Shown here: piece by piece, positions 1 to 8,579 of the stretch
How the letters are laid out: every line of letters starts with the position of its first letter
How positions within the stretch are numbered: the first letter of the stretch is position 1
NCBI GenBank assembly: GCA_900119285.1
Contig: FPIT01000003.1
Coordinates: forward strand, 310,001-374,000
Reading direction: 5' to 3'
DNA: 64,000 nucleotides
Origin: Prevotellaceae bacterium HUN156
Lineage (GTDB): Bacteria > Bacteroidota > Bacteroidia > Bacteroidales > Bacteroidaceae
Notes under the pieces: generated by a model
The model's database searches: none
What the model was told of the DNA's origin: nothing
The model's input: only the letters and a program-made list of their open reading frames with translations
Program-made: the position numbers and the translations under genes

Positions 1-1647
1 ACCGACACAGCCGTAGAGAGCAAGCAGGAGCACTGGATGCGCTGGATGTGGAACGCCATTGCTACCTATAACCTGGAGATTGGCAAGCACCGTGGTGATG
101 CCATGATTGGTATGGAGGTCAACCGCGAACAGACCAAGTGGAGCAGTGCCCAGCGCTATGAGCTGGCTATCTTGAATACAGACTATATGTGGCCGTCAGC
201 CGGTTCTGGCAAGCAGTTGGCTTTAGGTTCTGGCGATGGCTATTCACTGGTGTCCTTCTTTGGTAAGGTCAACTATACCTATGATGACAAGTACCTGGCT
301 TCGTTCACCATCCGTCGTGACGGTTCCAGCCGTTTCGGTAAGAACAACCAGTATGGTACCTTCCCCTCTGTCAGTGCCGGTTGGCGCCTTTCTGAGGAGT
401 CGTTCATGAACTTCACCAAGAGCTGGCTGGACAACCTGAAGGTTCGCTACTCTTGGGGACAGACGGGTAACCAGGAAATCTCCAACATCGCACGCTATAC
501 CATCTATAAGTCTGTGGTATCTACAGGCTTGTGGGGCAGTGGTCAGGCAGGTTCTGCCTATGACATCACTGGCCGTAACGGCGGCTACGACCTGAGCAAT
601 GGCTACGTTCGTCAGCAGCGTGCCAATGAGGACATCAAGTGGGAGACCACCACGCAGCATAACATCGGTGTCGACTTCGCCTTCCTGCACAACAGCATCT
701 ATGGTAGCTTCGACTGGTTCGACAAGAAGACCACCGACATTCTGCTCTTCATGGACGGCATCGCCTCGATGGGCGAGGGTGCCTCACAGTGGATCAATGC
801 CGGTGAGGTGAAGAATACCGGTTGGGAATTCAGCCTGGGTTACCGTCATAAGCTGGCCAATGGTTTCTCATGGGACATCAATGGTAACATCAGCCGTTAT
901 AAGAATGAGATTACGAAGTTGCCTGAGACGGTGGCTGCCAAGGGTACGTATGGTGGTAATGGCGTGAAGAGCGTCGTTGGTCGCCCCATGTATTCTGAGG
1001 TGGGCTATGTCGCTGACGGCATCTTCAAGAGTCAGGAGGAAATTGACAACCATGCACAGCAGGACGGTGCAGGACTTGGTCGCATCCGCTATAAGGACCT
1101 GAACGGTGATGGCAAGATTACCGAGGCCGACCAGGACTGGATCTACGACCCGACACCCGACTTCACATGGGGTCTGAACATCTACCTGCAGTACAAGGAC
1201 TTCGACTTCACCATGTTCTGGCAGGGTGTGCAGGGTGTTGATGTCAACTGTATTGGTTATAAGTCGCAGACCGACTTCTGGGCCAACTCTAACGTCAACG
1301 TGCCTTACCTGAACAAGGGTACACGCGTGTTGAACGCCTGGAGTCCTGCCAATCCTAACAGCGACATTCCCGCACTGACCACATCAGACACCAACCGCGA
1401 GGGTCGTCTGTCAACCTACTACATCGAGAATGGCTCTTATGCCAAGCTACGTACCGTGCAGCTGGGCTATAACATGCCAAAGAGCATTACTGAGAAACTG
1501 AAGATGGACCGCATCCGTCTGTACGTCTCTGCCCAGAACCTGCTGACCATCAAGAGCGGCAAGTTCACTGGCAACGATCCTGAGCGTCCTGGATTTGACT
1601 ATCCTATTCCTCTCAACCTCACCTTCGGCGTGAATGTAGGATTCTAA
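1..1647 (+). CDS. SusC/RagA-family TonB-dependent outer-membrane transporter, C-terminal part
   Basis: The reading frame is open from base 1, so the gene starts before the window and about 548 C-terminal residues are present. They are rich in aromatic beta-strand segments and end in NLTFGVNVGF, a terminal aromatic strand typical of SusC barrels. The family imports oligosaccharides across the outer membrane, with a SusD lid on the outside and TonB/ExbBD energy from inside. The next gene, 32 bp downstream, is a SusD. A glycan-binding-like lipoprotein and a GH32 enzyme follow, so the likely cargo is a fructan (levan or inulin) oligosaccharide; that substrate is inferred from context. The start, plug domain and promoter are outside the window. 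Confidence 0.95.
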   Translation, partial: TDTAVESKQEHWMRWMWNAIATYNLEIGKHRGDAMIGMEVNREQTKWSSAQRYELAILNTDYMWPSAGSGKQLALGSGDGYSLVSFFGKVNYTYDDKYLASFTIRRDGSSRFGKNNQYGTFPSVSAGWRLSEESFMNFTKSWLDNLKVRYSWGQTGNQEISNIARYTIYKSVVSTGLWGSGQAGSAYDITGRNGGYDLSNGYVRQQRANEDIKWETTTQHNIGVDFAFLHNSIYGSFDWFDKKTTDILLFMDGIASMGEGASQWINAGEVKNTGWEFSLGYRHKLANGFSWDINGNISRYKNEITKLPETVAAKGTYGGNGVKSVVGRPMYSEVGYVADGIFKSQEEIDNHAQQDGAGLGRIRYKDLNGDGKITEADQDWIYDPTPDFTWGLNIYLQYKDFDFTMFWQGVQGVDVNCIGYKSQTDFWANSNVNVPYLNKGTRVLNAWSPANPNSDIPALTTSDTNREGRLSTYYIENGSYAKLRTVQLGYNMPKSITEKLKMDRIRLYVSAQNLLTIKSGKFTGNDPERPGFDYPIPLNLTFGVNVGF

Positions 1648-1679
1648 AGACCACGAATGCAATTAAACGAATAAAAGTT

Positions 1680-3428
1680 ATGAAAACAACATATATAAAA
1701 TACATCTGTGCCATGTGCGCCATCTGCGGTCTGACGGCTTGTTCTGATTTCCTAGAGGAGCAGGTGCCACAGGCTACGCTGACTCAGGACGAGGTGAAGA
1801 AACCTGAGTATATCGATAATGTGCTGATTTCTGCCTATGCCGGACTGCTCAGCATTGAGGACATGAACTCCTCGTTCTCTCTATGGAACTACGACACTCG
1901 TTCCGACGATGCTTATGTAGGCGGTGCCGACTTCTCCGATGGTGAACCTTTCCATATCCTGGAGCTGCACACCACCGTGATGACCAAAGACTGGCCATAC
2001 AATGACATCTGGCAGCGCTTCTATAAATTCTTGTCACGTGTAAGCTTGTCACTCGACATGCTGAATGAGGCCGACCAGAGCAATGCTACCATCCAGCAGC
2101 GCACTGCCGAGATGAAGTTCCTGCGTGCCTATGGCCACTTCCAGCTGAAGCGCCTGTTCAAGAAGATTCCTTTTGTCAACAAACTGAACATGACAGAGGA
2201 CGACTATAACAACATGTCGAACACGGAGTATACCAACGACGAGGGCTGGCAACAGATTATCAACGACCTGGAGGATGCCTATGCCGTACTGCCCGTGACA
2301 CAGAGCGAGAAGGGCCGTCCCACCAAGGCCGCTGCAGCAGCCTTCCTGGCAAAGGTCTATCTCTATAAGGCTTACCATCAAGACAATGCCAACAACAACC
2401 AGGTGACCAGCATCAACGAGGCTGACCTGCAGAAGGTCGTTGACTATACGAATCCTTCTATCTATGCCGCTGCCGGCTATGGCCTGGAGAGTGACATGCA
2501 CAACAACTTCCGTCCTGAGGAGCAGTATGAGAATGGCAAGGAGAGCATCTGGGCCATCCAGTACTCTAAGAACGACGGTACCACTTGGGGCAACTTGAAT
2601 TTCTCTAACCGTCTGATAGTACCCTGTATTCCTAAGGTGCATGACTCTGGTTGCGACTTCTACAAGCCCTCTATCAACCTCGTCAATGCCTATCGTACCA
2701 ATGCCGACGGACTGCCTCTCGTGGCTACAGCAGCCACCAAGGACTACGAGGTGGGCTCTGCACAGACTGTCGATCCACGTCTCTTCGTTACCGTTGGTCT
2801 GCCAGGTACTCCCTACATGTTCAACACCAGCTACATGATGAGTAAGACCAATACCTGGAGCCGCTCAGGTGGTAAGTATGGCTACTTCGTGTCGCTGAAG
2901 CAGAACGTAGACCCCGCAACCATCAACGAGTACATCTTCAATGCCGACAACCAGTGGGCCAGCTCTATGAACCGCGTCGTTTTCCGCTATGCTGACGTGC
3001 TGCTCATGCGTGCCGAGGCGCTGGCTCAGCAGAACAAACCTGCCGAGGCCATCGCACTGGTCAACCAGGTGCGTGAGCGTGCTAAGGCGATGGCTGCCAA
3101 CAGCGTCGTGTCTAACTATCCTAATAAATATGGTGTACACTTTGCCATCAATAGCTATAAAGGCACCTACGACAAGGATGCTGCTATGGAGATTGTGAAG
3201 ACTGAGCGTCGTCTGGAACTGGCTATGGAGAGCGAGCGCTTCTTTGACCTCGTGCGTTGGGGCGATGCTGCTACCGTCATCAACAAGTTCTATACTTCGG
3301 AGAGCGAGAAGATGAGCTTCCTGAAGGGCGCCTGGTTCACTGCCAACAAGAACGAGTATCTCCCTATTCCCTGGGAGCAGTTGTCAGCCTCTAACGGTCA
3401 CTATACACAGAACTGTGGCGAGTGGTAA
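1680..3428 (+). CDS. SusD/RagB-family surface glycan-binding lipoprotein
   Basis: The protein has 582 residues with a lipoprotein signal peptide and lipobox LTAC (Cys21), so it should sit on the outer membrane. Helical TPR-like segments fill the N-terminal half, and the C-terminal third carries the SusD pattern VFRYADVLLMRAEALAQ followed by KTERRLELAMESERFFDLVRW in two adjacent stretches (about residues 435-535). It lies 32 bp after the SusC gene and should cap that transporter and bind the fructan ligand. The gene is one of four in a same-strand run. Family assignment is secure; substrate is inferred from the GH32 two genes on. Confidence 0.95.
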   Translation: MKTTYIKYICAMCAICGLTACSDFLEEQVPQATLTQDEVKKPEYIDNVLISAYAGLLSIEDMNSSFSLWNYDTRSDDAYVGGADFSDGEPFHILELHTTVMTKDWPYNDIWQRFYKFLSRVSLSLDMLNEADQSNATIQQRTAEMKFLRAYGHFQLKRLFKKIPFVNKLNMTEDDYNNMSNTEYTNDEGWQQIINDLEDAYAVLPVTQSEKGRPTKAAAAAFLAKVYLYKAYHQDNANNNQVTSINEADLQKVVDYTNPSIYAAAGYGLESDMHNNFRPEEQYENGKESIWAIQYSKNDGTTWGNLNFSNRLIVPCIPKVHDSGCDFYKPSINLVNAYRTNADGLPLVATAATKDYEVGSAQTVDPRLFVTVGLPGTPYMFNTSYMMSKTNTWSRSGGKYGYFVSLKQNVDPATINEYIFNADNQWASSMNRVVFRYADVLLMRAEALAQQNKPAEAIALVNQVRERAKAMAANSVVSNYPNKYGVHFAINSYKGTYDKDAAMEIVKTERRLELAMESERFFDLVRWGDAATVINKFYTSESEKMSFLKGAWFTANKNEYLPIPWEQLSASNGHYTQNCGEW

Positions 3429-3465
3429 TGAAGAGTTTAAAGTTTAAAGTTTATAGTTGAAAGAT

Positions 3466-4848
3466 ATGAAAACGATATATAGTATCATTTGCATGGTTTG
3501 TCTGCTCTGCGGGTTCACTGCCTGCAACGACGACCATACGGGCAGCATCAATGTTGGCGGCTCGTGTCTGGTAGAGTCTTTTGAACTCAACAACCAGTTC
3601 AAGGCTACCATCAGCCATGAGAAGCGTCTCATCAAAATCAAGGTTCCTGAGACCTTTGCACAGAAGGGCGACATGGAGATTACCAGTCTCACTCTTCCTG
3701 CTGGCGCCTCTGCTAACTTTAAGTTGGGCGACCACATCAATCTGAATGCTGACAAGACGCTGCGCGTCACCAATGGCGACCTGCAGCTGGAGTATCAGGT
3801 TAGCGTACGCAACGATGAGGCCCTGCTGACACAGTTCTTGCTGGAGGGTGTCAAGGGTGCCATCAACCAGGATGACAAGACGGTTACCGTCAGTATGATG
3901 GCCAGCAGCGGCATCGACCTCTCTAATGCTACCTTCGAGGCAGTTGTTAGCGAGGATGCTACCTGCAGTCCTGCCAGCGGTACGAAGGGCAACTTCACAG
4001 AGCCTTTCCTGCTGACCGTCAATGACAATACGGCAACCAATGTATATACCGTCAATGTGACGCTGATACAGGCTCCTGTCGCTATCTTCGTGGGCGACGC
4101 TGAAAATGTAGAGGCACTGAACGACGAGGAGAAGGCAGCTGCCAAGTGGCTGACAAGTAATGTCGCCGGTTCAGCATATCTCTCATGGAGTGACATTAAC
4201 TCTGGCAGCGTGTCGCTTGACAAGGTTCGCCTGGTATTCTTCCATCGCCACTGCCCGGCTTATGGCAACTACAATGGCTTTGCCGATGCCGAAACAGGCG
4301 CTATGGCTGCACTGCCCAAGATGAAGGAACTCTACCAGAATGGTGTAGGCTTCGTACTGCAGCGCTCAGCTGTCAACTATGCCATCGCACTGGGTGCACA
4401 GCCTGCGGACTCTTATCCTAACAACGTCTGGGGTGGCAATGGAGAAGGTTCCGACGTGATGGGACCCGAGCCTTGGACCTATCGTGTTGCTGACATCAAC
4501 CATCCATTGTGGAAGGACTTGAAGCGCTCAACAGGACTGGGCGACGACCGTATCATCACACTCGACGAGGGCTACACCATCTGTAACACCACGTCACAGT
4601 ACGGCTTCTGGGGTGACTATCCTGACGAGAATGCTGTGGCTGCCAAGACTGGTGGTCGTGTCCTCGGTGGCGACGGCAATGTCTCTTCATGGGAGTTGAA
4701 GAATGCCGCAGGCAACTACGGTAAGGGAGGCATCGTCTGCTTCGGTACTGGTGTCTTCGACTGGAACTCTCCGACTCCTTACACCTCTGTATACCACGAC
4801 AACTTGGGACAGATTATGCTCAACGCACTGGAGTACCTTGGTAAGTGA
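3466..4848 (+). CDS. Surface glycan-binding-like lipoprotein of a fructan locus (DUF4960-type)
   Basis: The ATG at 3466 is preferred over an upstream TTG at 3457 because it begins a clean lipoprotein signal peptide with lipobox FTAC (Cys20). This gives 460 residues. Two Ig/cadherin-like beta segments (about residues 25-200) precede a 250-residue domain with many Trp, Tyr and Gly residues. The position after SusC and SusD and before GH32 matches the slot of the surface glycan-binding protein in Bacteroides levan loci, and the C-terminal domain resembles the family called DUF4960. I recall that family from such loci and could not search for it. The role is most likely capture of fructan chains at the cell surface. 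No catalytic motif was recognised. Confidence 0.75.
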   Translation: MKTIYSIICMVCLLCGFTACNDDHTGSINVGGSCLVESFELNNQFKATISHEKRLIKIKVPETFAQKGDMEITSLTLPAGASANFKLGDHINLNADKTLRVTNGDLQLEYQVSVRNDEALLTQFLLEGVKGAINQDDKTVTVSMMASSGIDLSNATFEAVVSEDATCSPASGTKGNFTEPFLLTVNDNTATNVYTVNVTLIQAPVAIFVGDAENVEALNDEEKAAAKWLTSNVAGSAYLSWSDINSGSVSLDKVRLVFFHRHCPAYGNYNGFADAETGAMAALPKMKELYQNGVGFVLQRSAVNYAIALGAQPADSYPNNVWGGNGEGSDVMGPEPWTYRVADINHPLWKDLKRSTGLGDDRIITLDEGYTICNTTSQYGFWGDYPDENAVAAKTGGRVLGGDGNVSSWELKNAAGNYGKGGIVCFGTGVFDWNSPTPYTSVYHDNLGQIMLNALEYLGK

Positions 4849-4969
4849 ATAGAGAAGGCTGCGATTGAGCGAGAGCAGTGCCATGCTTGCATGAGCAATG
4901 CCGAGCGTAAGCAGGCTCGACCGTAGGTCAATAGTGAAAAGTGAATAGTGATAAAATATAAGGAATAAT
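4849..4969. repeat. Repeat-like spacer inside the fructan operon
   Basis: The 121-bp spacer has a GC-rich part with GAGCGAGAGCAGTGCC, a CATGCTTGCATG palindrome and GAGCGTAAGCAGGCTCG (about 4868-4920). An AT-rich tract follows (AATAGTGAAAAGTGAATAGTG). It looks like inserted intergenic repeat material and not a promoter or a gene. A related AGTGAAGAGTGAAGAATGAAG tract occurs inside the RlpA gene (27050-27072). It separates the GH32 gene from the three genes before it and may affect the relative expression of the enzyme. Confidence 0.5.
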
Positions 4970-6640
4970 ATGAAAACAATGATATATTCAGCAATCGCAC
5001 TCATCCTGTCAGCCTCTGCGCTGACAGCATGCAGCAGCGACGACGGTGTGACGGGCGATCCCGCTCGCAATTGGGCAGGTACAACAAATGCGTTCACCCC
5101 CACTGACGAACAAGGCTTTGGCACCTACTACATGCCAGCTATCGGACGCGTCGGAGACCCCATGCCTTTCTACGATAAGAAGGCTGGCGACTTCAAGGTG
5201 CTCTACCTGCAGGAGTTCGACAACAATATGAGTCACCGCTTCCATCCCATCTGGGGCGTCTCTACCAAGGACGGCGCCAGCTACCAGTCACTGGGCGAAG
5301 TGCTGCCCTACGGCAGCAACGACTATGTGCAGGATGCTGCGTTGGGTACCGGCTGTGCCTACTACGACGAGGCAAACGGCCTGTACTACATCTACTATAC
5401 CGGTCACAATGGCAACTGCCAGTATCGTGAGGTTGTAATGCGTGCTACCTCTACCGATTTCAAGACGTGGACAAAGGACGAGCTGTGGGCACTCAATGGT
5501 CCCGACTACGGCTATTCTGCCAACGACTTCCGCGACCCGCAAATCTTCGTGGCTGACGATGGACTCTACCGCATGGTGATTTCTACCTATCCCAAGAATG
5601 GTGGCGACCCGCAGTTTGCTGAGTTCAAGTCCAGCGACCTGAAGAACTGGGAACATGTCGGTCCCTTCAAGATGATTTGGGACCGCATGCTGGAGTGCCC
5701 TGACATCTTCAAGATGGGCGACTACTGGTATCTGGTCTACAGTCAGAGCTTCCGCGCCAGCTGGAGCCGCAAGGTGAAGTATATGTTCGCCGACAGCTGG
5801 GATGCGCTGAAGGACTGCTTCAACAACGGTCCCAAGTGGCCTGCCGATGGTCCGCTGTGGCGCGAGGGTAATCTCGACACCCGTGCCTTCTATGCAGGCA
5901 AGACAGCCTCTAACGGCACCGACCGCTTCATCTGGGGCTGGACACCATACCGCTCTGGTGCCGATATCCACGAGAAGAATGTCAACGTGGGTGCTGGCGA
6001 CGGCAATGAACCCAACTGGAGTGGTGCACTGGTATGCCACAAACTCATCCAGCATGCCGATGGTACACTGTCGATGGGTGCCGTGCCCGCCATGGCTGCC
6101 AAGTATGGCAAGCCTCAGGAAGCCAAGGTGATGGCATCCAATGGCTACGACAATGGCAAGCTCAGCGGCGACGATGCCTATGTGCTCTACAGTCGTCTGG
6201 GCACCTGCAACCACATCTCGTTCAAGGTGACCACCTCCAACAACAGGGATAAGTTCGGTGTCTCCTTTGTACGCAGCACTGACCCCGACTACTACTATAC
6301 GCTCGTTGTCCAGCCCGAGAAGCAGGATGATGATGAGGAGAATATCCGTAAGGTAAACTTCGAACAGGAAGGCTATCGCCTCAAGACCAACGACCAGGGC
6401 GAAGAGGAGAAGGTCTATGGCAAGGGCTTCATCGAGGGTGCCGATGGCTATGGATTCTATCGTCCCGAGAACAACGAGTACAACATCGACATCTATACCG
6501 ACAATAGTGTCCTCGTCATGTACATCAACGACATTGTCTGCTGCACCCACCGCATCTATGGCATCCAGAAGAACTGCTGGAGCATCAACAACTATGGTGG
6601 TAACATCACCATTAGCGATTTGAAGATCAGTCAGCAGTAA
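4970..6640 (+). CDS. Glycoside hydrolase family 32 lipoprotein (fructanase, possibly levanase)
   Basis: The protein has 556 residues, with a lipoprotein signal peptide and lipobox LTAC (Cys21), so an outer-membrane surface enzyme is likely. The three GH32 signatures are visible in the five-blade propeller. GDPMPFY (Asp63) takes the place of the usual NDPNG nucleophile motif, FRDPQIF has the stabilising Asp189, and MLECPDIF has the acid/base Glu242. The region after about residue 360 forms a beta-sandwich-like module ending in NITISDLKISQ. GH32 enzymes cleave fructose polymers by a retaining mechanism. The GDPMP variant of the first motif occurs in distant Bacteroidota GH32 proteins. Whether it cuts levan or inulin, inside or at chain ends, cannot be told from the sequence. 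It is the last gene of the locus, followed by a strong terminator. Confidence 0.9.
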   Translation: MKTMIYSAIALILSASALTACSSDDGVTGDPARNWAGTTNAFTPTDEQGFGTYYMPAIGRVGDPMPFYDKKAGDFKVLYLQEFDNNMSHRFHPIWGVSTKDGASYQSLGEVLPYGSNDYVQDAALGTGCAYYDEANGLYYIYYTGHNGNCQYREVVMRATSTDFKTWTKDELWALNGPDYGYSANDFRDPQIFVADDGLYRMVISTYPKNGGDPQFAEFKSSDLKNWEHVGPFKMIWDRMLECPDIFKMGDYWYLVYSQSFRASWSRKVKYMFADSWDALKDCFNNGPKWPADGPLWREGNLDTRAFYAGKTASNGTDRFIWGWTPYRSGADIHEKNVNVGAGDGNEPNWSGALVCHKLIQHADGTLSMGAVPAMAAKYGKPQEAKVMASNGYDNGKLSGDDAYVLYSRLGTCNHISFKVTTSNNRDKFGVSFVRSTDPDYYYTLVVQPEKQDDDEENIRKVNFEQEGYRLKTNDQGEEEKVYGKGFIEGADGYGFYRPENNEYNIDIYTDNSVLVMYINDIVCCTHRIYGIQKNCWSINNYGGNITISDLKISQQ

Positions 6641-6668
6641 GAGATTATTTGCGACAAATAAGAAAAAT

Positions 6669-6710
6669 CGTTCAAGGTAACGTAAAAATGTTACCTTGAA
6701 CGTATTTTTT
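6669..6710 (+). terminator. Rho-independent terminator of the fructan operon
   Basis: A perfect 13-bp stem (arms 6669-6681 and 6690-6702, sequence CGTTCAAGGTAAC and its complement) with an 8-base loop is followed by TATTTTTTT. It begins 28 bp after the GH32 stop codon. Confidence 0.9.
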
Positions 6711-6754
6711 TATTCTATGAAACATTATTGATAGTACTTATTGTATTTTAATAC

Positions 6755-6762
6755 TAATTTTG
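6755..6762 (+). promoter_or_regulatory. Bacteroidota -7 element of the next gene
   Basis: TAATTTTG matches the Bacteroidota consensus TAnnTTTG and lies 41 bp before the ATG at 6804. No good TTTG was found at the expected distance upstream, so only the -7 box is supported. Confidence 0.55.
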
Positions 6763-6803
6763 CAGCAACAAAAAACAATATTAACCCTAAAACAACAACG
6801 CTT

Positions 6804-7667
6804 ATGAAAAAAGTATTTTTACTCATGTGCCTGATGGCAACCACAGTTATCGCTTCAGCAACCGACGTTTGGGAAGGAGAGCACGCTGTTAACTGGGATA
6901 ATACCCTGCAAATCGAAAAGGGTCAGTTTACAGATATGAAGGTTGGCGACAAACTCGTCATTGATTTTAAGGACGCTACAGACAAGGTTATCGAGCTACA
7001 TAGCAACGGAGGAATGCTCCCCGGCACACGCTATGAACATCACATTTACTCCGACCAGCACAGTGTTGAGGTCTTCGCTACCCCTGCAATGCTTGCATCC
7101 CTGAAGGAGTATGGCCTTGAAGTCTGCGGTGACGAATTCACCGCTACCAAGATATGGTATGGCGATGGCAAGGATAATATTGATGAGAACACCGTATGGA
7201 GCGGCTTCTTCTGGATGGACGTTTGGAGCACGCTGGAGATTACAAAGAACTGCTTCGCCGGCGTCGACTGGAGCAAGGTCAAGGCTATCCGCTTCTATTC
7301 TGAGGCCAACCGTACCGACTACGTCATCAACATTCTGACCAACTGGGAAGAAGGTGGCAAACTGGGCGATCAGTCCACGATGACTATGACCAACGAGTAT
7401 GCAGAGCTCAATGTAGAGAATATCGATATGGAAGCAGCCCTTGCTGATGTTAACCGCCTGATGATTCAGTGCCACAAGGAGGCTGGCGAACCTTTCAACT
7501 TTACAGCCGTCGTGCTCGTCAAGGATGGTGCTACTGGTATTGCCAATGTAGCCAAGAGCCAAGAGCAAACTGCCAACAGCCAGTACTTCAACCTCGCTGG
7601 TCAGCGCGTAGCTCATCCTGCAAAAGGCCTGTATATCGTCAATGGAAAGAAAGTTATTGTTAAATAG
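6804..7667 (+). CDS. Secreted protein of unknown function with a Por-type C-terminal tail
   Basis: The ATG at 6804 starts a signal peptide (MKKVFLLMCLMATTVIASA) and gives 287 residues; the frame is open further upstream, but without a signal. The body has two repeated beta-rich halves, for example WEGEHAVNWDNTLQIEKGQF and WSTLEITKNCFAGVDWSKVK, that look like carbohydrate-binding jelly-roll strands. The end reads YFNLAGQRVAHPAKGLYIV then NGKKVIVK. Two unrelated secreted proteins in this window share that tail, and I take it as a sorting or anchoring signal for type IX secretion. It stands alone between two terminators. Function is unknown; a binding role at the cell surface is only a guess. 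Confidence 0.75.
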   Translation: MKKVFLLMCLMATTVIASATDVWEGEHAVNWDNTLQIEKGQFTDMKVGDKLVIDFKDATDKVIELHSNGGMLPGTRYEHHIYSDQHSVEVFATPAMLASLKEYGLEVCGDEFTATKIWYGDGKDNIDENTVWSGFFWMDVWSTLEITKNCFAGVDWSKVKAIRFYSEANRTDYVINILTNWEEGGKLGDQSTMTMTNEYAELNVENIDMEAALADVNRLMIQCHKEAGEPFNFTAVVLVKDGATGIANVAKSQEQTANSQYFNLAGQRVAHPAKGLYIVNGKKVIVK

Positions 7668-7718
7668 TTAGGTTTGGTTAGTAGTTTTTTTTGCTGAAAA
7701 GATTGTTAGTTAGTGTGT

Positions 7719-7754
7719 CGCCCGCAGTCTACACAGACTGCGGGCGGTTTTTTT
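7719..7754 (+). terminator. Rho-independent terminator
   Basis: A perfect 12-bp GC-rich stem (7719-7730 and 7735-7746, CGCCCGCAGTCT and its complement) with a 4-base loop is followed by seven T. It ends the transcript of the secreted protein. Confidence 0.9.
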
Positions 7755-7896
7755 ATTGTCGCTGAAATACCTTCCCTTCACTGGCGTCAAGCGCTCTTTT
7801 AATATTAGTCCCTGTGGTATCCGGGGGAGGCTAGGTTACTGTAGGAATGTTTCATAGTTTTTGGCTCTATTTTTCTTGTTTCTATATTGCGAATAG

Positions 7897-7960
7897 TTTG
7901 ACGACACTTTACGAGGAGTTTGACGGCATAATTCTCGGAGTTTGACGACATAATGCAAAG
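7897..7960. repeat. Array A: three tandem 22-bp units of the TTTGACGACATAAT type
   Basis: Units start at 7897, 7919 and 7941, each beginning TTTGACG followed by ACATAAT or a variant and a CGAG/TCGG spacer. The same unit type recurs at 17498-17563, 39028-39115 and 47555-47576. No gene is apparent in this part of the spacer. Confidence 0.8.
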
Positions 7961-8042
7961 GTACTGCTTTTCTCGCACACCGCCCAATTTCGGCTATCGA
8001 TAAGGGCCGATTTTCAGCACCGTTTGCACGATTTCGCGCCTT

Positions 8043-8101
8043 ACGTAATTAACGAGGCAGATTTCCGTAATTTTCGAGCTAGATTTATTACGGATACGAG
8101 G
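8043..8101. repeat. Short array of 22-bp-spaced CGTAATT...CGAG units
   Basis: CGTAATT occurs at 8044 and 8066, and CGAG at 8053, 8075 and 8097, each exactly 22 bp apart. The third unit has a diverged left half (TTACGGA). The rest of the spacer 7961-8372 shows no gene or RNA that I can support. Confidence 0.6.
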
Positions 8102-8372
8102 GAGCGGGAAGGTATGCATAAATGAACTTTAGCTTATGGAAACAGAAACAGAAAAACAGTTTTCTGTTTCCAATGTCTTTGTTTGTCTTTTCCTGAATAA
8201 GGTTGACTATTTCCTATATTCGTTGACTTTTGCTGCTTCAAAATTCTCGTCGTATTTGTTCTGTGCATATTGAGGGCCATTCTGACTAAAATGCATCATA
8301 GATACTCTATGATACTATGTTGCAGAAAAGCGGGGACTGAAATAGTTTGTTTACGCATTGTTTACGCAGACA

Positions 8373-8406
8373 TAAAAAAGCACTTGCGAGAAACTCGTAA
8401 GTGCTT
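8373..8406 (-). terminator. Terminator of the tRNA gene
   Basis: Arms 8378-8390 and 8394-8406 (AAGCACTT-N-CGAG and its complement, one non-Watson-Crick pair) form a 13-bp stem with a 3-base loop. On the minus strand it is followed by a T run (A run at 8374-8379 on +). It lies 13 bp beyond the tRNA end. Confidence 0.8.
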
Positions 8407-8418
8407 GATTTTTCAATG

Positions 8419-8492
8419 TGGACCAGCCAGGGCTTGAACCTGGGACCTCCAGATTATGAGTCTGTTGCTCTAACCAACTGAGCTACAAGTCC
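8419..8492 (-). tRNA. tRNA with anticodon CAT (elongator Met, or Ile2 if lysidine-modified)
   Basis: A 74-base cloverleaf is readable on the minus strand: acceptor 5' arm GGACTTG, D arm GCTC/GAGC, anticodon loop CTCATAA with CAT, T arm CCAGG/CCTGG with loop TTCAAGC, acceptor 3' arm CTGGTCC and discriminator A. CCA is not encoded. The acceptor stem has a T-T mismatch (6-67) and the anticodon stem an A-G mismatch (27-43), so it is less well paired than the second CAT tRNA at 62114. It lacks the G29-G30-G31 anticodon stem of an initiator. The choice between Met and Ile2 cannot be made by eye. Confidence 0.85.
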
Positions 8493-8567
8493 AGTGCTTC
8501 TTTGCAAAGCGGTTGCAAAATTACGAAGATTTATGCAAATAACCAAATTATTTTGCGAAAAACTTCG

Positions 8568-8575
8568 TACCTTTG
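8568..8575 (+). promoter_or_regulatory. -7 element TACCTTTG of the P-type ATPase gene
   Basis: TACCTTTG fits TAnnTTTG and lies only 4 bp before the ATG at 8580, so the message would have almost no leader. No TTTG box lies 19-21 bp upstream. Confidence 0.6.
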
Positions 8576-8579
8576 CACC

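Noticed and set aside
5288..6550. 420-codon open frame on the minus strand across the GH32 gene
   Set aside because: It is a shadow of the GH32 coding frame; the protein is rich in Val, Ile and Gly without motifs or a start context.
7805..7987. 60-codon minus-strand frame over array A
   Set aside because: It is made of the 22-bp repeat units and has no homology-like pattern.
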